This document shows, in pieces, positions 18,495 through 27,343 of a DNA stretch of 64,000 nt. The position numbers were made by a program, and so were the translations under genes. Origin of the DNA: an uncultured Clostridium sp. (lineage in GTDB: Bacteria; Bacillota; Clostridia; TANB77; CAG-508); the NCBI GenBank assembly GCA_900557195.1, contig USRT01000001.1, positions 1-64,000 of the forward strand, read 5' to 3'. The notes beneath the pieces were generated by a model. It made no database searches. It had not been told where the DNA came from and saw only the letters and a list, made by a program, of their open reading frames with translations. Every line of letters starts with the position of its first letter. The stretch's first letter is position 1.

Positions 18495-19745
18495 ATGAGA
18501 AAATCAAACTTTTATATTATTTCATTAAAAAGAAACATACTTCCTATTACTTTTTTAATTTTTACATTACTTTTAGTTGTTTTTTCCAAAACAAACTTAA
18601 GTTCTGCAAAAGATGGTCTATTATTATGGGCAACCGCTGTTGTTCCATCACTTCTTCCATTTTTTATTGCCACAGAACTATTATCATATACTAACATAAT
18701 AAACTTTATAGGAAAAGTATTAAATAAATTTATGAGACCAATTTTTAACGTACCTGGAGAAGGAGCTTTTGCATTTATAATAGGTATGATTAGCGGTTAT
18801 CCTGTTGGTGCAAAAATTGTTACAAAACTTAGACAAGATGGTATATGTACAAAATCCGAAGGTGAAAGAATGTTAAGTTTTACTAATAATTCTGGTCCAC
18901 TTTTTATTATAGGAACTGTTGGTGTTACTCTATTTGGAAATTCTACTATAGGCTTCTTACTTTTAATTACCCACATACTCGCCTGTATTACAGTTGGAAT
19001 ATTACTTGGAATAATAGATAGATTTAATAAAAAAGATACAGAAAATCTAAATAATGAAAACGTTAATAATACAGTTACAAATAAAACTATTAGTTGCTCC
19101 TTTTCTAATCTTGGCGAAATCTTAGGAAAAAGTATTAATAATGCAATATCTACTGTTCTGATGATTGGTGGCTTTATTGTCCTATTTTCTGTTATTCTTT
19201 CAATTCTGCAAAATAGTCATATTATTGATATTTTTTGCAATTTTGTAGGTACAATTTTTAAATATCTTAATATTGATACAAGTTTAGCATCTGGCTTTGT
19301 TACTGGAATTGTAGAATTAACAAATGGTGTAAAACTAGCTAGCACATTAAATAACAAATTAATATCACCTAATATAATCCTTTGTGCATTTTTACTTGGA
19401 TTTGGAGGTTTTTCAATATTACTTCAAGTACTTAGCATAACATCTAAATCAGACCTTTCAATTAAACCATATATAATAGGTAAATTAATGCAAGGAATTT
19501 TTGCAGCATTTTATACTTATATTGCTATAAAAAATATTCCCTTTTTTAATTTTGATATAGAAACTGTATTTGCAAATTACTCAAATAGTATTGACTATAA
19601 TATTAGCAATATATCAACCATTTTTTACTTTCTTATAGCTATAATTTTATGTATTTATGTTTATATAATCAATAAAAAGAGGTCTAAAAAATCATTTATA
19701 ATAAGAAAGTCATATGGAAGTAAAATAAAAACAAAAGCTTTTTAA
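18495..19745 (+). CDS. ylbJ: Sporulation integral membrane protein YlbJ
   Basis: YlbJ is a polytopic membrane protein of the nucleoside-recognition (Gate) family, needed in Bacillus for spore cortex formation. The 416 residues contain about eight membrane helices. Family motifs are EGAFAFIIGMISGYPVGAKI (~residues 91-110), LSFTNNSGPLFIIG (~130) and LLGFGGFSILLQVLS (~residue 300). A lysine-rich tail ends the protein. The ribosome site is weak: AGAAAGGATACTTAG precedes the ATG by several bases. It is followed by small spore-coat-like genes. Its one CGG (AGC GGT) is out of frame. Confidence 0.9.
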   Translation: MRKSNFYIISLKRNILPITFLIFTLLLVVFSKTNLSSAKDGLLLWATAVVPSLLPFFIATELLSYTNIINFIGKVLNKFMRPIFNVPGEGAFAFIIGMISGYPVGAKIVTKLRQDGICTKSEGERMLSFTNNSGPLFIIGTVGVTLFGNSTIGFLLLITHILACITVGILLGIIDRFNKKDTENLNNENVNNTVTNKTISCSFSNLGEILGKSINNAISTVLMIGGFIVLFSVILSILQNSHIIDIFCNFVGTIFKYLNIDTSLASGFVTGIVELTNGVKLASTLNNKLISPNIILCAFLLGFGGFSILLQVLSITSKSDLSIKPYIIGKLMQGIFAAFYTYIAIKNIPFFNFDIETVFANYSNSIDYNISNISTIFYFLIAIILCIYVYIINKKRSKKSFIIRKSYGSKIKTKAF

Positions 19746-19962
19746 TCTGTCAAGATATATTACATAGAATTGTATATAAATGTATCTTGTTTAGTTACTA
19801 GTCAGCCTCAATTTTAAAATTAGTCCGTAGCCTGTATATTTATATATATCAATTATAATTTTTATTTTACTTTTAAATAAAATTTTTAATAACTTTTCAT
19901 ATTTAATGCACTTTTGAATACTATTTATTAATATAAGTTTATTTAAAGGAGGTTTTAATTTT
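19746..19962. other. AT-rich spacer
   Basis: This stretch holds the 3' region of ylbJ and the leader of the next gene with its AAAGGAGG. The segment TTAGTTACTAGTCAGCC near 19793 resembles flanks of the 2.7-kb palindrome in reverse orientation, but the match is too short to call. Confidence 0.4.
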
Positions 19963-20206
19963 ATGGATCGAAATATGGACTTTAATAATTTTGGAGGCTT
20001 TCCCCCACCTTATATGAATTTTGAAACAAACTCCGATTTCCCTCGGAATGGAAAATCCTATGTTTAATCCTGTTATGCAATATGAACAAAGCTATATGTA
20101 TTACAGATATTTAACTCAGGCATTAGAGTATAAAATAAAATGTAAAGAATATGAGAAACTTTGCTCAAAACCTGAAAGTTCAAGACAAGATAAAAGAGTA
20201 GATTAA
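19963..20206 (+). CDS. Small Pro/Tyr-rich protein; +1 skip at CGGA (residue 28)
   Basis: ATG 19963-19965 lies 7 bp after a strong AAAGGAGG. The first 27 codons give a Phe/Pro-rich start (NNFGGFPPPYMNF), then CGG at 20044-20046. Skipping the C gives DFPGMENPMFNPVMQY and an 80-residue protein ending in a charged tail (KCKEYEKLCSK). The ribosome site belongs to the first frame and most of the product to the second, so a frame change is required. Composition resembles small spore-coat proteins and ylbJ is upstream, but I cannot assign a family. Confidence 0.75.
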
Positions 20207-20290
20207 TTTTTCAATTCATATTTTTAAATTGACTATTTATGTAAATAATGTTACAATATGATTATAAAAAATTATTTTAGGAGGGATTAA

Positions 20291-20494
20291 ATGGCACGGA
20301 TTTTAAAATGCCACTTCAATTCTAAGAATTGTGGCAAATTTCCACAATGTAAAGAATGCATAAAATGTTATGCAAATCCTGCACAACACTTTCGTAACTG
20401 CGAAAGATGTATTCAACGTTGCCCTAGTTGTGATGCCGATTGTTCAAGGTGTAGATTAGACTGTGACAATCGACGTGTACGTTATGGTTTTTAA
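20291..20494 (+). CDS. Small cysteine-rich protein; its codon 3 is CGG read in frame
   Basis: This 67-residue ORF has 12 cysteines in CxxC-like clusters (CGKFPQCKECIKC, CERCIQRCPSCDADCSRC), suggesting a metal-binding or disulfide-rich coat protein. GGAGGG precedes ATG 20291-20293 at normal spacing. Its third codon is CGG followed by A (20297-20299), yet here the downstream frame is open only if CGG is read as a normal codon; a C skip would give Met-Ala-Gly-Phe-stop. It is the one native-looking exception to the CGG rule. Either the skip is not complete, or this ORF is poorly expressed or not native. Confidence 0.6.
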   Translation: MARILKCHFNSKNCGKFPQCKECIKCYANPAQHFRNCERCIQRCPSCDADCSRCRLDCDNRRVRYGF

Positions 20495-20498
20495 TCTA

Positions 20499-20535
20499 TT
20501 AAAGCTCTATCTTCAGATAGAGCTGTTTCTTTAGC
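20499..20535 (+). terminator. Intrinsic terminator after the Cys-rich gene
   Basis: AGCTCTATCT-TCAG-ATAGAGCT followed by GTTTCTTT, directly after the stop codon. A second weaker hairpin with AAACAAATAAGTTT lies at about 20546-20580, before the tRNA 3' end. Confidence 0.8.
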
Positions 20536-20587
20536 GATAAAATAAAGAAACAAATAAGTTTCTAAAACTTACTTGTTTCTAACCTTT

Positions 20588-20664
20588 TGGTAGCGAGAAA
20601 TGGATTCGAACCATCGACCTGCCGGGTATGAACCGGATGCTCTAGCCAACTGAGCTATCTCGCC
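20588..20664 (-). tRNA. tRNA-Met (CAT anticodon, elongator type)
   Basis: A complete cloverleaf with encoded CCA: acceptor GGCGAGA/TCTCGCT, D-arm AGCTCAGTTGGCTAGAGC, anticodon loop TTCATAC (anticodon CAT) and T-arm GGTTCGAATCC. An elongator Met tRNA is likely; a CAT tRNA modified to read AUA (Ile2) cannot be excluded from sequence. One base pair at the top of the anticodon stem is a T-C mismatch. Confidence 0.9.
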
Positions 20665-20715
20665 ATTTATTAAACACAATAGCTATTATAATAGTTATTA
20701 TTAAATTTGTCAAGT

Positions 20716-20756
20716 AAATAAAAAAGAAAATATTAAAATTTTATTTTCTTTTTTAT
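20716..20756 (-). terminator. Intrinsic terminator
   Basis: AAATAAAAAAGAAAATA pairs with TATTTTCTTTTTTATTT just downstream of the 20757 stop on the minus strand. Confidence 0.65.
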
Positions 20757-21077
20757 TTACTCATCACCTATTGTCATTTGACTTTTACCTTTATCTCTTG
20801 CTATTGAACTTTGTTTAATTTTACTTTTTGCTGGACTCTTAGAATCTTTAGTAGAGTTATGTTTAGCTTTCTTATATAATTCATCTTTAAAACGATTTTC
20901 AGCTTTTTCTTCTGCTTTACTTCTAGCTCTTTTTAATACTTCTACTAATTCTGGATTTTCTCCAGTTATTTCATCTAAATCTAATACCTTTGTATCATCT
21001 TGTTCTTTTCCACTAACAACTCTCCATAAAGCACTTAGTAGATTAACTTTTTCCATAATTTTAGAGTTCACCTCCAA
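20757..21077 (-). CDS. Charged hypothetical protein, basic tail
   Basis: A 106-residue protein of unknown family. The N-terminus is amphipathic (KIMEKVNLLSALWRVVSG), followed by an acidic linker and a Lys/Ser-rich low-complexity tail (KDSKSPAKSKIKQSS). AGGTGAACTC precedes the start. Codon use is native. No cysteines and no membrane segment. It is monocistronic, with its own terminator upstream of the tRNA gene. Confidence 0.6.
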   Translation of the reverse strand: MEVNSKIMEKVNLLSALWRVVSGKEQDDTKVLDLDEITGENPELVEVLKRARSKAEEKAENRFKDELYKKAKHNSTKDSKSPAKSKIKQSSIARDKGKSQMTIGDE

Positions 21078-21176
21078 TTAATATATAAAACTCTACTTAT
21101 ATATTAACATAAAAATCCTAAAAAATCAATACTAATTTGAAATACTTTGCTAAATTATAAATAGCAATAATAAATC

Positions 21177-21408
21177 GTTACTATTTTCAGCTATTTAAAA
21201 AGCACATACTAGCCTAGCAAGAGTTTGATATATATTTTTAAAACCAATCGCCGATGGTACATATTTTAATCTTCCTCTGTAATACACTGCGTGGTATAAA
21301 ACTAATTCCTACTACTTGCCCGCCACGCTTCAAGATTGGTTTTAAAAATATATATCAAATTCTTGCTAGGCGGTAACTATTTTCTCTTAAATATCTATAA
21401 ATTGTAAC
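21177..21408. repeat. Palindromic element, family 1 (full copy)
   Basis: Ends are GTTAC...GTAAC. The arms at about 21211-21249 and 21333-21371 pair over 38 bp with one mismatch. The core carries ACCAATCGCCGATGGTAC, then GCGTGGTATAAA...GCCACGC (inner stem) and TTCAAGATTGGT. Flanks AGCACATACTAG and GGCGGTAAC...TTCTCTTAAAT are shared with the copies at 41.0 and 60.8 kb. No ORF is present. It lies between the 20757 gene and the lipoprotein gene at 21576. Confidence 0.85.
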
Positions 21409-21575
21409 AATAAATCCCACTAAAATCAACAAGTATATAATCTTATTATGAATTTTATACTAAAACAAGATTAATACTTCATACTTTATTTACATATAAA
21501 AAGAGTGAAAAACTAATTAATAGTAATTCACCCATTATAACATCTACTTTCAATTTTCAATATATTATTTTACTA

Positions 21576-22115
21576 TTATTTCATAAATGAACTAATGATA
21601 TTATCTATTATTTCTGTATCATTTTCATCTTCTGTTGTAGCAGTTGTTAAAATATATGCTGTTTTATCATCTATAAAACAAGCTTGTTTTATATTAACAT
21701 CTATATCATTTTGTGTCATTATATAAGAAATAATTGAAGCATCTTTTCCATTTAACTTAACTTCTTCCTCAGAAATTTCTCCTTTAATTTTATCTCCCAT
21801 TTTAGTTTTAATATTTGCTATTGATGCACTCATATAAGATGTTAGGTTATATCCTGTTGGTACTGTTTCAGAAAGTAAATTTACATTTGTTCCATTATTA
21901 GCATCTGCAAAAACTGGTTTTGAACTTGTTCCTAAACTTGACCAATCTTCTGGATATGAGAATTTTACACCTGATGAATGTGTATATTCAGTATAACCTG
22001 TTAATTCTTTTTTATCTATAGCCTTTTTATTACTCTTTAATTCACATCCTGTAAGTGCTATTGCCATTATTACCATTATTCCTATTAAAGCTACAATTTT
22101 ATTTAATTTTTTCAT
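21576..22115 (-). CDS. PsbP/DUF-type secreted lipoprotein of unknown function
   Basis: A 179-residue protein with a lipoprotein signal: basic N-terminus, hydrophobic stretch and lipobox LTGC, Cys at residue 24. The mature part has SGVKFSYPEDW near residue 48, a motif common in small extracytoplasmic proteins that resemble the PsbP fold, and ends in an acidic DENDTEIIDNIISSF. It probably sits on the outer face of the membrane. It lies downstream of rpoD with a 20-bp gap and AGGGAGG before the start, so it is likely the last cistron of the dnaG-rpoD operon. Confidence 0.75.
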   Translation of the reverse strand: MKKLNKIVALIGIMVIMAIALTGCELKSNKKAIDKKELTGYTEYTHSSGVKFSYPEDWSSLGTSSKPVFADANNGTNVNLLSETVPTGYNLTSYMSASIANIKTKMGDKIKGEISEEEVKLNGKDASIISYIMTQNDIDVNIKQACFIDDKTAYILTTATTEDENDTEIIDNIISSFMK

Positions 22116-22134
22116 TTTTAAATTCCTCCCTTTT

Positions 22135-23278
22135 TTAACTCATATAATCTTTTAATTTTTTTGATCGTGATGGATGTCTTAATTTTCTTAAAGCTTTTGC
22201 TTCTATTTGTCTAATTCTTTCACGTGTTACCATAAATTCTTTTCCAACTTCTTCTAAAGTTCTTGCTTTTCCATCTTCTAGTCCAAATCTTAATTTTAGA
22301 ACTTTAGCTTCTCTTGGTGTTAATGTACTCATTACCTCTTCTAATTGCTCTCTTAATAAAGTATATGCAACAGAATCTTGAGGTGCTGGTGAATCTTCAT
22401 CTTGAATAAAATCACCTAAGTGACTATCATCTTCTTCACCAATTGGTGTTTCTAATGATACTGGATCTTGTGCTATTTTTTGTATTTCTAATACTTTTTC
22501 AACTGGGATTTCCATTTCTTTTGCAATTTCTTCTGGTGTAGGCTCTCTTCCCAGTTGTTGAAGTAGATGTCTCGATGTTCTAATTAATTTGTTAATAGTT
22601 TCCACCATATGAACTGGTATTCTTATTGTTCTTGCTTGGTCAGCAATTGCTCTTGTAATTGCTTGTCGTATCCACCATGTTGCATATGTGCTAAACTTAT
22701 ATCCTTTTGTATAATCAAACTTTTCTACAGCTTTTATTAATCCCATATTTCCCTCTTGTATTAAATCAAGAAATAGCATTCCTCTTCCAACATATTTTTT
22801 TGCTATACTAACAACAAGTCTTAAATTTGATTCTGCAAGCTTTTGTTTAGCTTCTTCATCTCCGATTTAAAACCTTTTCTGCAAGTTCAATTTCTTCTTC
22901 ATAATTTAAAAGAGGTATTTTTCCTATTTCCCTTAAATACATTCTTACAGGATCATCAATATTTACACCTTCTATGTTTGTTACATCTATCTCTTCTAGA
23001 TTAACTTCTTCTACTTCTTCTAAATCATCTGGATCTGGTTCTTCATCCATATCGTCTTTTAAAACGTTAATTCCCAAGTTTTCAAAAGTATCAAAAACTT
23101 CTTCTATTTGGTCTGGATTGGCATTATCTAATTGACTAGCAAGTTCTCCATATGTTATTTTTCCATCTTTTTTTGCTTTTTTTATTATTTCCATTATTTT
23201 TTCTTTATTTTTATCACTAATATTATCTAAGTTTTTATTTTTTTCTATATCTACTTCTTCTTTTTCTGTTTTTTTCAT
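22135..23278 (-). CDS. rpoD: RNA polymerase primary sigma factor (sigma-A); +1 skip at CGGA (residue 139)
   Basis: The frame from ATG 23276-23278 holds the acidic N-terminus with region 1.1 and DDPVRMYLREIG of region 1.2, then CGG at 22862-22864. Skipping the C gives KVLNGDEEAKQKLAESNLRLVVSIAKKYVGRGM, with the Gly-Asp-Glu-Glu-Ala conserved in sigma-A proteins. The rest has region 2 (DLIQEGNMGLIKAVEKFDY..KFSTYATWWIRQAI), region 3 and region 4 (TPREAKVLKLRFG, helix-turn-helix near the end). The restored length is 380, standard for Firmicutes. An essential gene with this site implies efficient skipping. It follows dnaG by 11 bp. Confidence 0.96.
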
Positions 23279-23289
23279 ATCTTCCCTCC

Positions 23290-25074
23290 TTATTTTATTT
23301 TAGCCAATTTAACAATTACTTCACTTAATTGTTTTTCATAATTAGCTGCTTCTTCTTTTGTAAGCTCTTTACTTTCTAACTTATTAATGATGTTGTTTCT
23401 ATTTTTTATCAATTTTTCTTTTAAATATATATTTAATATATCTTCAATACATTTATTAACTTCTGTAATTTCAAAATCATATGCCATAATACTTGTTAAA
23501 TAATTAATAATTTCTTCTTCTTCAAACCAGTCTAATATATTATCAATATTACTATGTCCTTTTTCTAATTCTTCATACAATTTTGTTAATATTTTTTTAT
23601 TTCTTTGGCTTTTTATGTCATCTATAGATATTATTTCCTTTATCTTTAAAAAACTTTCACTTGGATAATTTATTAATAAATAGATTATAAGACCTTCTCT
23701 TTTAGCTATTGCTTGATCTGTTTCCTCTACAACCTTTTTTTGAGGTGCAACTATTTTGCTTGTCACAGATTTTTTTTCATTATCATTTTTTCCATATATT
23801 AATTTATTTATCTCTGAATAAATCGCTTCTTTTGAAATTTTATATTCTAATGATATTTTATCAATATATACTTCTCGTTCTATATTATTAGATATCTTTG
23901 ATAATTCTTTTGCTATTTCTTTTAAAAATTTTATTTTATCACTTGTATTTTCTATATTTAAGTTTTGTTTTAATACTTTTACTTTATATTCTACTAATGA
24001 AATAGCATTATCAACATATTTTAAGAATCTTTCTGGACCATATTTTGTAACAAATTCATCAGGGTCTTTTGCCCCTTCTATTTGAAGAATTCTAATATCG
24101 CATCCTAGATTTTGCAATATTTCAAGTCCTCTTACTGTAGCTGCTTGTCCAGCACCATCAGCATCATATCCTATTATTACTTGTTCACTACTTTTTCTTA
24201 ATAATCTTCCTTGAGATTCTGTCATTGCAGTTCCTAAAGAAGCAACTACATTTGTTATACCTCTTTGATGAAGTGATATTGCATCCATATATCCTTCTAC
24301 TATAATTATTTTTTTTATTTGCTCCCTTTTTGCAACATTTAGCCCAAATAAGTGCTTCCCTTTACTATAGACTACATTTTCTGGTGAATTTATATATTTT
24401 GGTTTACTATCATCTAAAACCCTTCCACCAAAAGCTATAACTCTATTTCTTGTATCTTGTATTGGAAACATTAATCTTTTTCTAAATCTATCTATAAATT
24501 TTCCATTTTCATTTCTGTTTACCAAACTTGAAGCTAATATTTCCTCATCTGAAAAACCTTTTTCTTTTAAATGCATATATAATTCATTAAAAGTTCCTGA
24601 ATATCCTATTAAAAAGTTTTTTAATGTTCTATTATCTAGTTTTCTTTTTTTTATGTAATTTTGAGCTTCCTTCGAAGTAGGCTTATATAGATTTTCATGA
24701 TAGAATTTTGCTGCCACCTCATTTATGTCATATACTCTTGATTTAAGCTTTATTAATTTATCATCTATATTATTATTTATAGTAGGCAAATTAATACCAG
24801 CTCTATCTGCTAGCATTTCTATTGTTTCGATAAAACTTAAATTTTCTATTTTTTCTATAAAATGAAAAACATTTCCTCCTACACCACATCCAAAACAGTG
24901 AAAAATTTGCTTGTCTGGTGATACAGAAAAAGAAGGTGATTTTTCTTTATGGAATGGACATAACCCAAAAAAGTTTCTACCACTTCTTTTTAATATTACA
25001 TATTGCGATATAATATCAACTATATCATTTTTATTTCTTATCTCGTCAATTAGTTCATCACTATAACGTACCAT
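23290..25074 (-). CDS. dnaG: DNA primase
   Basis: Synthesises RNA primers for replication. The 594-residue protein starts with the CHC2 zinc-binding domain (CPFHKEKSPSFSVSP and HCFGCGVGG, residues ~40-70). The Toprim core has VEGYMDAISLH (~residue 260) and GYDADGAGQAA (~residue 300). The C-terminal DnaB-interaction domain is present. Normal length and no in-frame CGG. It is followed by rpoD in the conserved macromolecular-synthesis order; unlike many genomes, rpsU is not adjacent. A dGTPase-like gene is also absent upstream. Confidence 0.95.
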   Translation of the reverse strand: MVRYSDELIDEIRNKNDIVDIISQYVILKRSGRNFFGLCPFHKEKSPSFSVSPDKQIFHCFGCGVGGNVFHFIEKIENLSFIETIEMLADRAGINLPTINNNIDDKLIKLKSRVYDINEVAAKFYHENLYKPTSKEAQNYIKKRKLDNRTLKNFLIGYSGTFNELYMHLKEKGFSDEEILASSLVNRNENGKFIDRFRKRLMFPIQDTRNRVIAFGGRVLDDSKPKYINSPENVVYSKGKHLFGLNVAKREQIKKIIIVEGYMDAISLHQRGITNVVASLGTAMTESQGRLLRKSSEQVIIGYDADGAGQAATVRGLEILQNLGCDIRILQIEGAKDPDEFVTKYGPERFLKYVDNAISLVEYKVKVLKQNLNIENTSDKIKFLKEIAKELSKISNNIEREVYIDKISLEYKISKEAIYSEINKLIYGKNDNEKKSVTSKIVAPQKKVVEETDQAIAKREGLIIYLLINYPSESFLKIKEIISIDDIKSQRNKKILTKLYEELEKGHSNIDNILDWFEEEEIINYLTSIMAYDFEITEVNKCIEDILNIYLKEKLIKNRNNIINKLESKELTKEEAANYEKQLSEVIVKLAKIK

Positions 25075-25283
25075 TTATGACACCTTTCTTTTCACTATAA
25101 TTATATTATTCGACGCTTTATTTTTAAATCCTTCTTATTATGTTACAGAAGTTGACATTTTTATGTAAATTGTTTTGATTATATTAATTATATCATAAGA
25201 CCTATTTACATATTCTTTTGCGAAGTCCTTATTCTACTCAATTTTGACACAAAATTAATTAAAACTTTAAAATTCTAACTTTT

Positions 25284-25327
25284 ATTATATTAAAAAGAAG
25301 TAGAATCATTTCCACTTCTTTATTATG
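25284..25327 (-). terminator. Intrinsic terminator of carD
   Basis: On the minus strand AAAGAAGTGGAAATGATTCTACTTCTTT is followed by TTAATATAA. It lies 60-100 bp past the carD stop. The spacer 25075-25283 holds the dnaG upstream region. Confidence 0.65.
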
Positions 25328-25386
25328 TTTGCTAAATTAACTTTCTAAATATGTATAAATTTTTAGCAATCTATTGTAAATATAAA

Positions 25387-25965
25387 TTAGTTATCAGATG
25401 TACCAGTACCATCAAATGGAATAAATTTACTTACAATATTTTTATTAATTTCTATATTCTCTTCAACTGGAATTCTGTTTTCTTCAAAAGATACATTTAT
25501 CTTATTATCTACTAATTTTTCAATTTCTTCTTTTGACGCATGTTCTGCTAAAACAAGTTCACTTACTAATATTTGTTTAGCATTATTAAGCATTTTCTTT
25601 TCTCCTGTAGATAAACCTTTTTCTTTTTGTTTAAAACTCAAGTTTCTAACAACATCTGCTACTTCATATATATTTCCACTTCTCATTTTGTCCATATTAT
25701 CTCTGTATCTTTTATTCCAATTAGTAGACATTTCTGTTTCGTCTTCTTCTAATATACCTAATACTTTAGGTACATCTGTTTCGTTAATAATACTTCTTAC
25801 TCCGATTTGTTCCGCTTTTGCAATTGGAACCATCACCTTTACTTCCCCAGGCATTGATATTATATAATATTGTTCTGTCTCATTACAAATATTTTTTTCT
25901 TCTATTGCACTTATAGTACCTGCACCGTGCATAGGATGTACAATCTTGTCCCCTACATTAAACAT
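25387..25965 (-). CDS. CarD/CdnL-family RNA polymerase-binding regulator
   Basis: CarD-type proteins bind the RNAP beta subunit and stabilise open complexes. The N-terminal CdnL/TRCF domain is clear: FNVGDKIVHPMHGAGTISAIEEK (residues 2-24), with YYIISM and VMVPIAKAEQIGVR. A helical DNA-binding C-terminal domain follows (NWNKRYRDNMDKMRSG, LSTGEKKMLNNAKQILVSE). I use the ATG at 25963-25965 because GGGAGTG lies just upstream; an in-frame TTG six codons earlier is unlikely. The last ~40 residues are acidic and variable. Its CGG triplets (GCG GAA, ATC GGA, CAC GGT) are all out of frame, and the frame is intact. Confidence 0.88.
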   Translation of the reverse strand: MFNVGDKIVHPMHGAGTISAIEEKNICNETEQYYIISMPGEVKVMVPIAKAEQIGVRSIINETDVPKVLGILEEDETEMSTNWNKRYRDNMDKMRSGNIYEVADVVRNLSFKQKEKGLSTGEKKMLNNAKQILVSELVLAEHASKEEIEKLVDNKINVSFEENRIPVEENIEINKNIVSKFIPFDGTGTSDN

Positions 25966-26048
25966 GTAAGTCACTCCCTTCAATCTGCTAATTTTCTGAA
26001 GTCAAGAAAGGTTTCGTTTCTCTTTTTTAACTACTCTTCCATTATACA

Positions 26049-26092
26049 ACAAAAAATGGTAAAAGTCAAAGCCTTTACCATCTTTTTTTTGT
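26049..26092 (-). terminator. Intrinsic terminator of dut
   Basis: GATGGTAAAGGC-TTTGA-CTTTTACCAT on the minus strand followed by TTTTTTG. The opposite strand also has a T-run. Confidence 0.8.
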
Positions 26093-26154
26093 ATAAAATC
26101 CCGTGTAACTCTTCAGCCACTTAAGATAACTTTTTTTAATTTTTTTATGTCACT

Positions 26155-26616
26155 TTATTTGTTAGTAGAACCAAATCCACCAATTCTTTCTCCTTCTGCA
26201 TCATCATCATCAACTATTTTATATTTTTGAAATATAGCTTGACCAATAACATCACCTTTTTTTATTTCTACATCATGATCAAAGAAATTATAAAAAGCAA
26301 ACATAAAAGCTCCATCATTATCAGGATTTCCATAATAGTCAGCATCAATAATCCCAACACTATTTGCCATTACTAATCCTTTTTTGAATGGATTAGAGCT
26401 TCTGTTACAAAGCATCATATATTCATTTTCTTGCATATAAGCTTTTAAACCTGTCTTTACAAGTGTTGGTTTTTGTCCAGGTGTATATGCAGGTATTAAA
26501 CAATCTTCTGCAGCTTCTATATCATATCCAGCTGAATATTTTGTTTTTCTTACTGGCATATTAATTCCTTTATCCTCAAAACCTTTAGCAATCTCAAAGC
26601 CTCTTTTTCTTTCCAT
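26155..26616 (-). CDS. dut: dUTP diphosphatase (trimeric)
   Basis: Hydrolyses dUTP to dUMP, preventing uracil incorporation and feeding dTMP synthesis. The 153 residues show motif 1 (SAGYDIEA), motif 2 (NRSSNPFKKG), motif 3 region (VGIIDADYYGNPDN, with catalytic Asp), and the C-terminal motif 5 GERIGGFGSTNK, which closes over the active site. An extended loop replaces the classic GVIDSDYRG. The start follows AGAAGGGAATGATTAC. Monocistronic, native codon use, no CGG. Confidence 0.93.
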   Translation of the reverse strand: MERKRGFEIAKGFEDKGINMPVRKTKYSAGYDIEAAEDCLIPAYTPGQKPTLVKTGLKAYMQENEYMMLCNRSSNPFKKGLVMANSVGIIDADYYGNPDNDGAFMFAFYNFFDHDVEIKKGDVIGQAIFQKYKIVDDDDAEGERIGGFGSTNK

Positions 26617-26713
26617 TTTGTAATCATTCCCTTCTACATTTTTTTAACACATTTGACATTATACTACAAGAAAAATAAAAAAGCATTATTTATTTTAATT
26701 TTTTTTATTTTTT

Positions 26714-26860
26714 TGTTACTATTCACACCATATTTAAAAGAACATATTAGAATATCAAGAGTTTAATATATGTTCTTCAAAATTGGTTTTAAAAAAATAT
26801 ATTAAACTCTTGATATACGGTAACTATTTGACTCTTAAATAAAAGACTATGAATTGTGAC
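26714..26860. repeat. Palindromic element, family 1, core-deleted copy
   Basis: Ends GTTACTATTCACA and ATGAATTGTGAC are intact. The arms are reduced to ATATCAAGAGTTTAATATAT and its complement near 26750 and 26810. The core keeps only CTTCAAAATTGGTTTTAAAA. It lies upstream of feoA. Confidence 0.75.
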
Positions 26861-26935
26861 TACTAACTATTGAACATTTTATTTTTCATATACATAATAT
26901 ATACTATACATTTATATAAAATTTTGGAGGCACAT

Positions 26936-27175
26936 ATGAAAACTTTTAGACTTGATAAAATAAATTTAACAAATAAAGTAATAGTACATTCTTTAGAGTG
27001 TTCTGGACAAATTAGAAGAAGACTTTTAGATTTAGGAATTTGCAAAGGAACTGTAATAATCCCAATTTTTAGAAGTATGACTGGAGATTCTACAGCTTAT
27101 TTAGTTCGTGGTAGCACTATTGCTCTTAGAAAAGAAGATGCTAAAAATATACATGTTTTATTAAATACTGATTAA
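26936..27175 (+). CDS. feoA: Ferrous iron transport protein A (FeoA)
   Basis: A 79-residue SH3-like protein that modulates the FeoB iron transporter. Typical features: RRLLDLGICKGTVI (residues ~28-41) and the C-terminal IALRKEDAKNIHV. The ATG at 26936-26938, behind GGAGG, is preferred to an upstream in-frame ATG at 26870 that would add 22 hydrophobic residues. Normally feoB follows directly; here a minus-strand purA of foreign composition lies between them. Confidence 0.88.
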   Translation: MKTFRLDKINLTNKVIVHSLECSGQIRRRLLDLGICKGTVIIPIFRSMTGDSTAYLVRGSTIALRKEDAKNIHVLLNTD

Positions 27176-27286
27176 TATCTTTTAATATACGTATTAGTAA
27201 TAAAATAAAAATGTATACTTTAGTTTTGTACAAAAATATTTTACCTAAAATGTACATTTGTGTTATTTACAATAACACATAAAAAA

Positions 27287-27328
27287 GCGCTTACAGTTTC
27301 CAATTAGATACTGCAAGCGCTCTTTTAT
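27287..27328 (-). terminator. Intrinsic terminator of purA
   Basis: On the minus strand AGAGCGCTTGCAGT pairs with ACTGTAAGCGCTTTTTT around a GGAAA-containing loop. It is G+C-richer than the native terminators, fitting the foreign composition of the gene. Confidence 0.85.
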
Positions 27329-27343
27329 GAGTTTTGTTACTGA

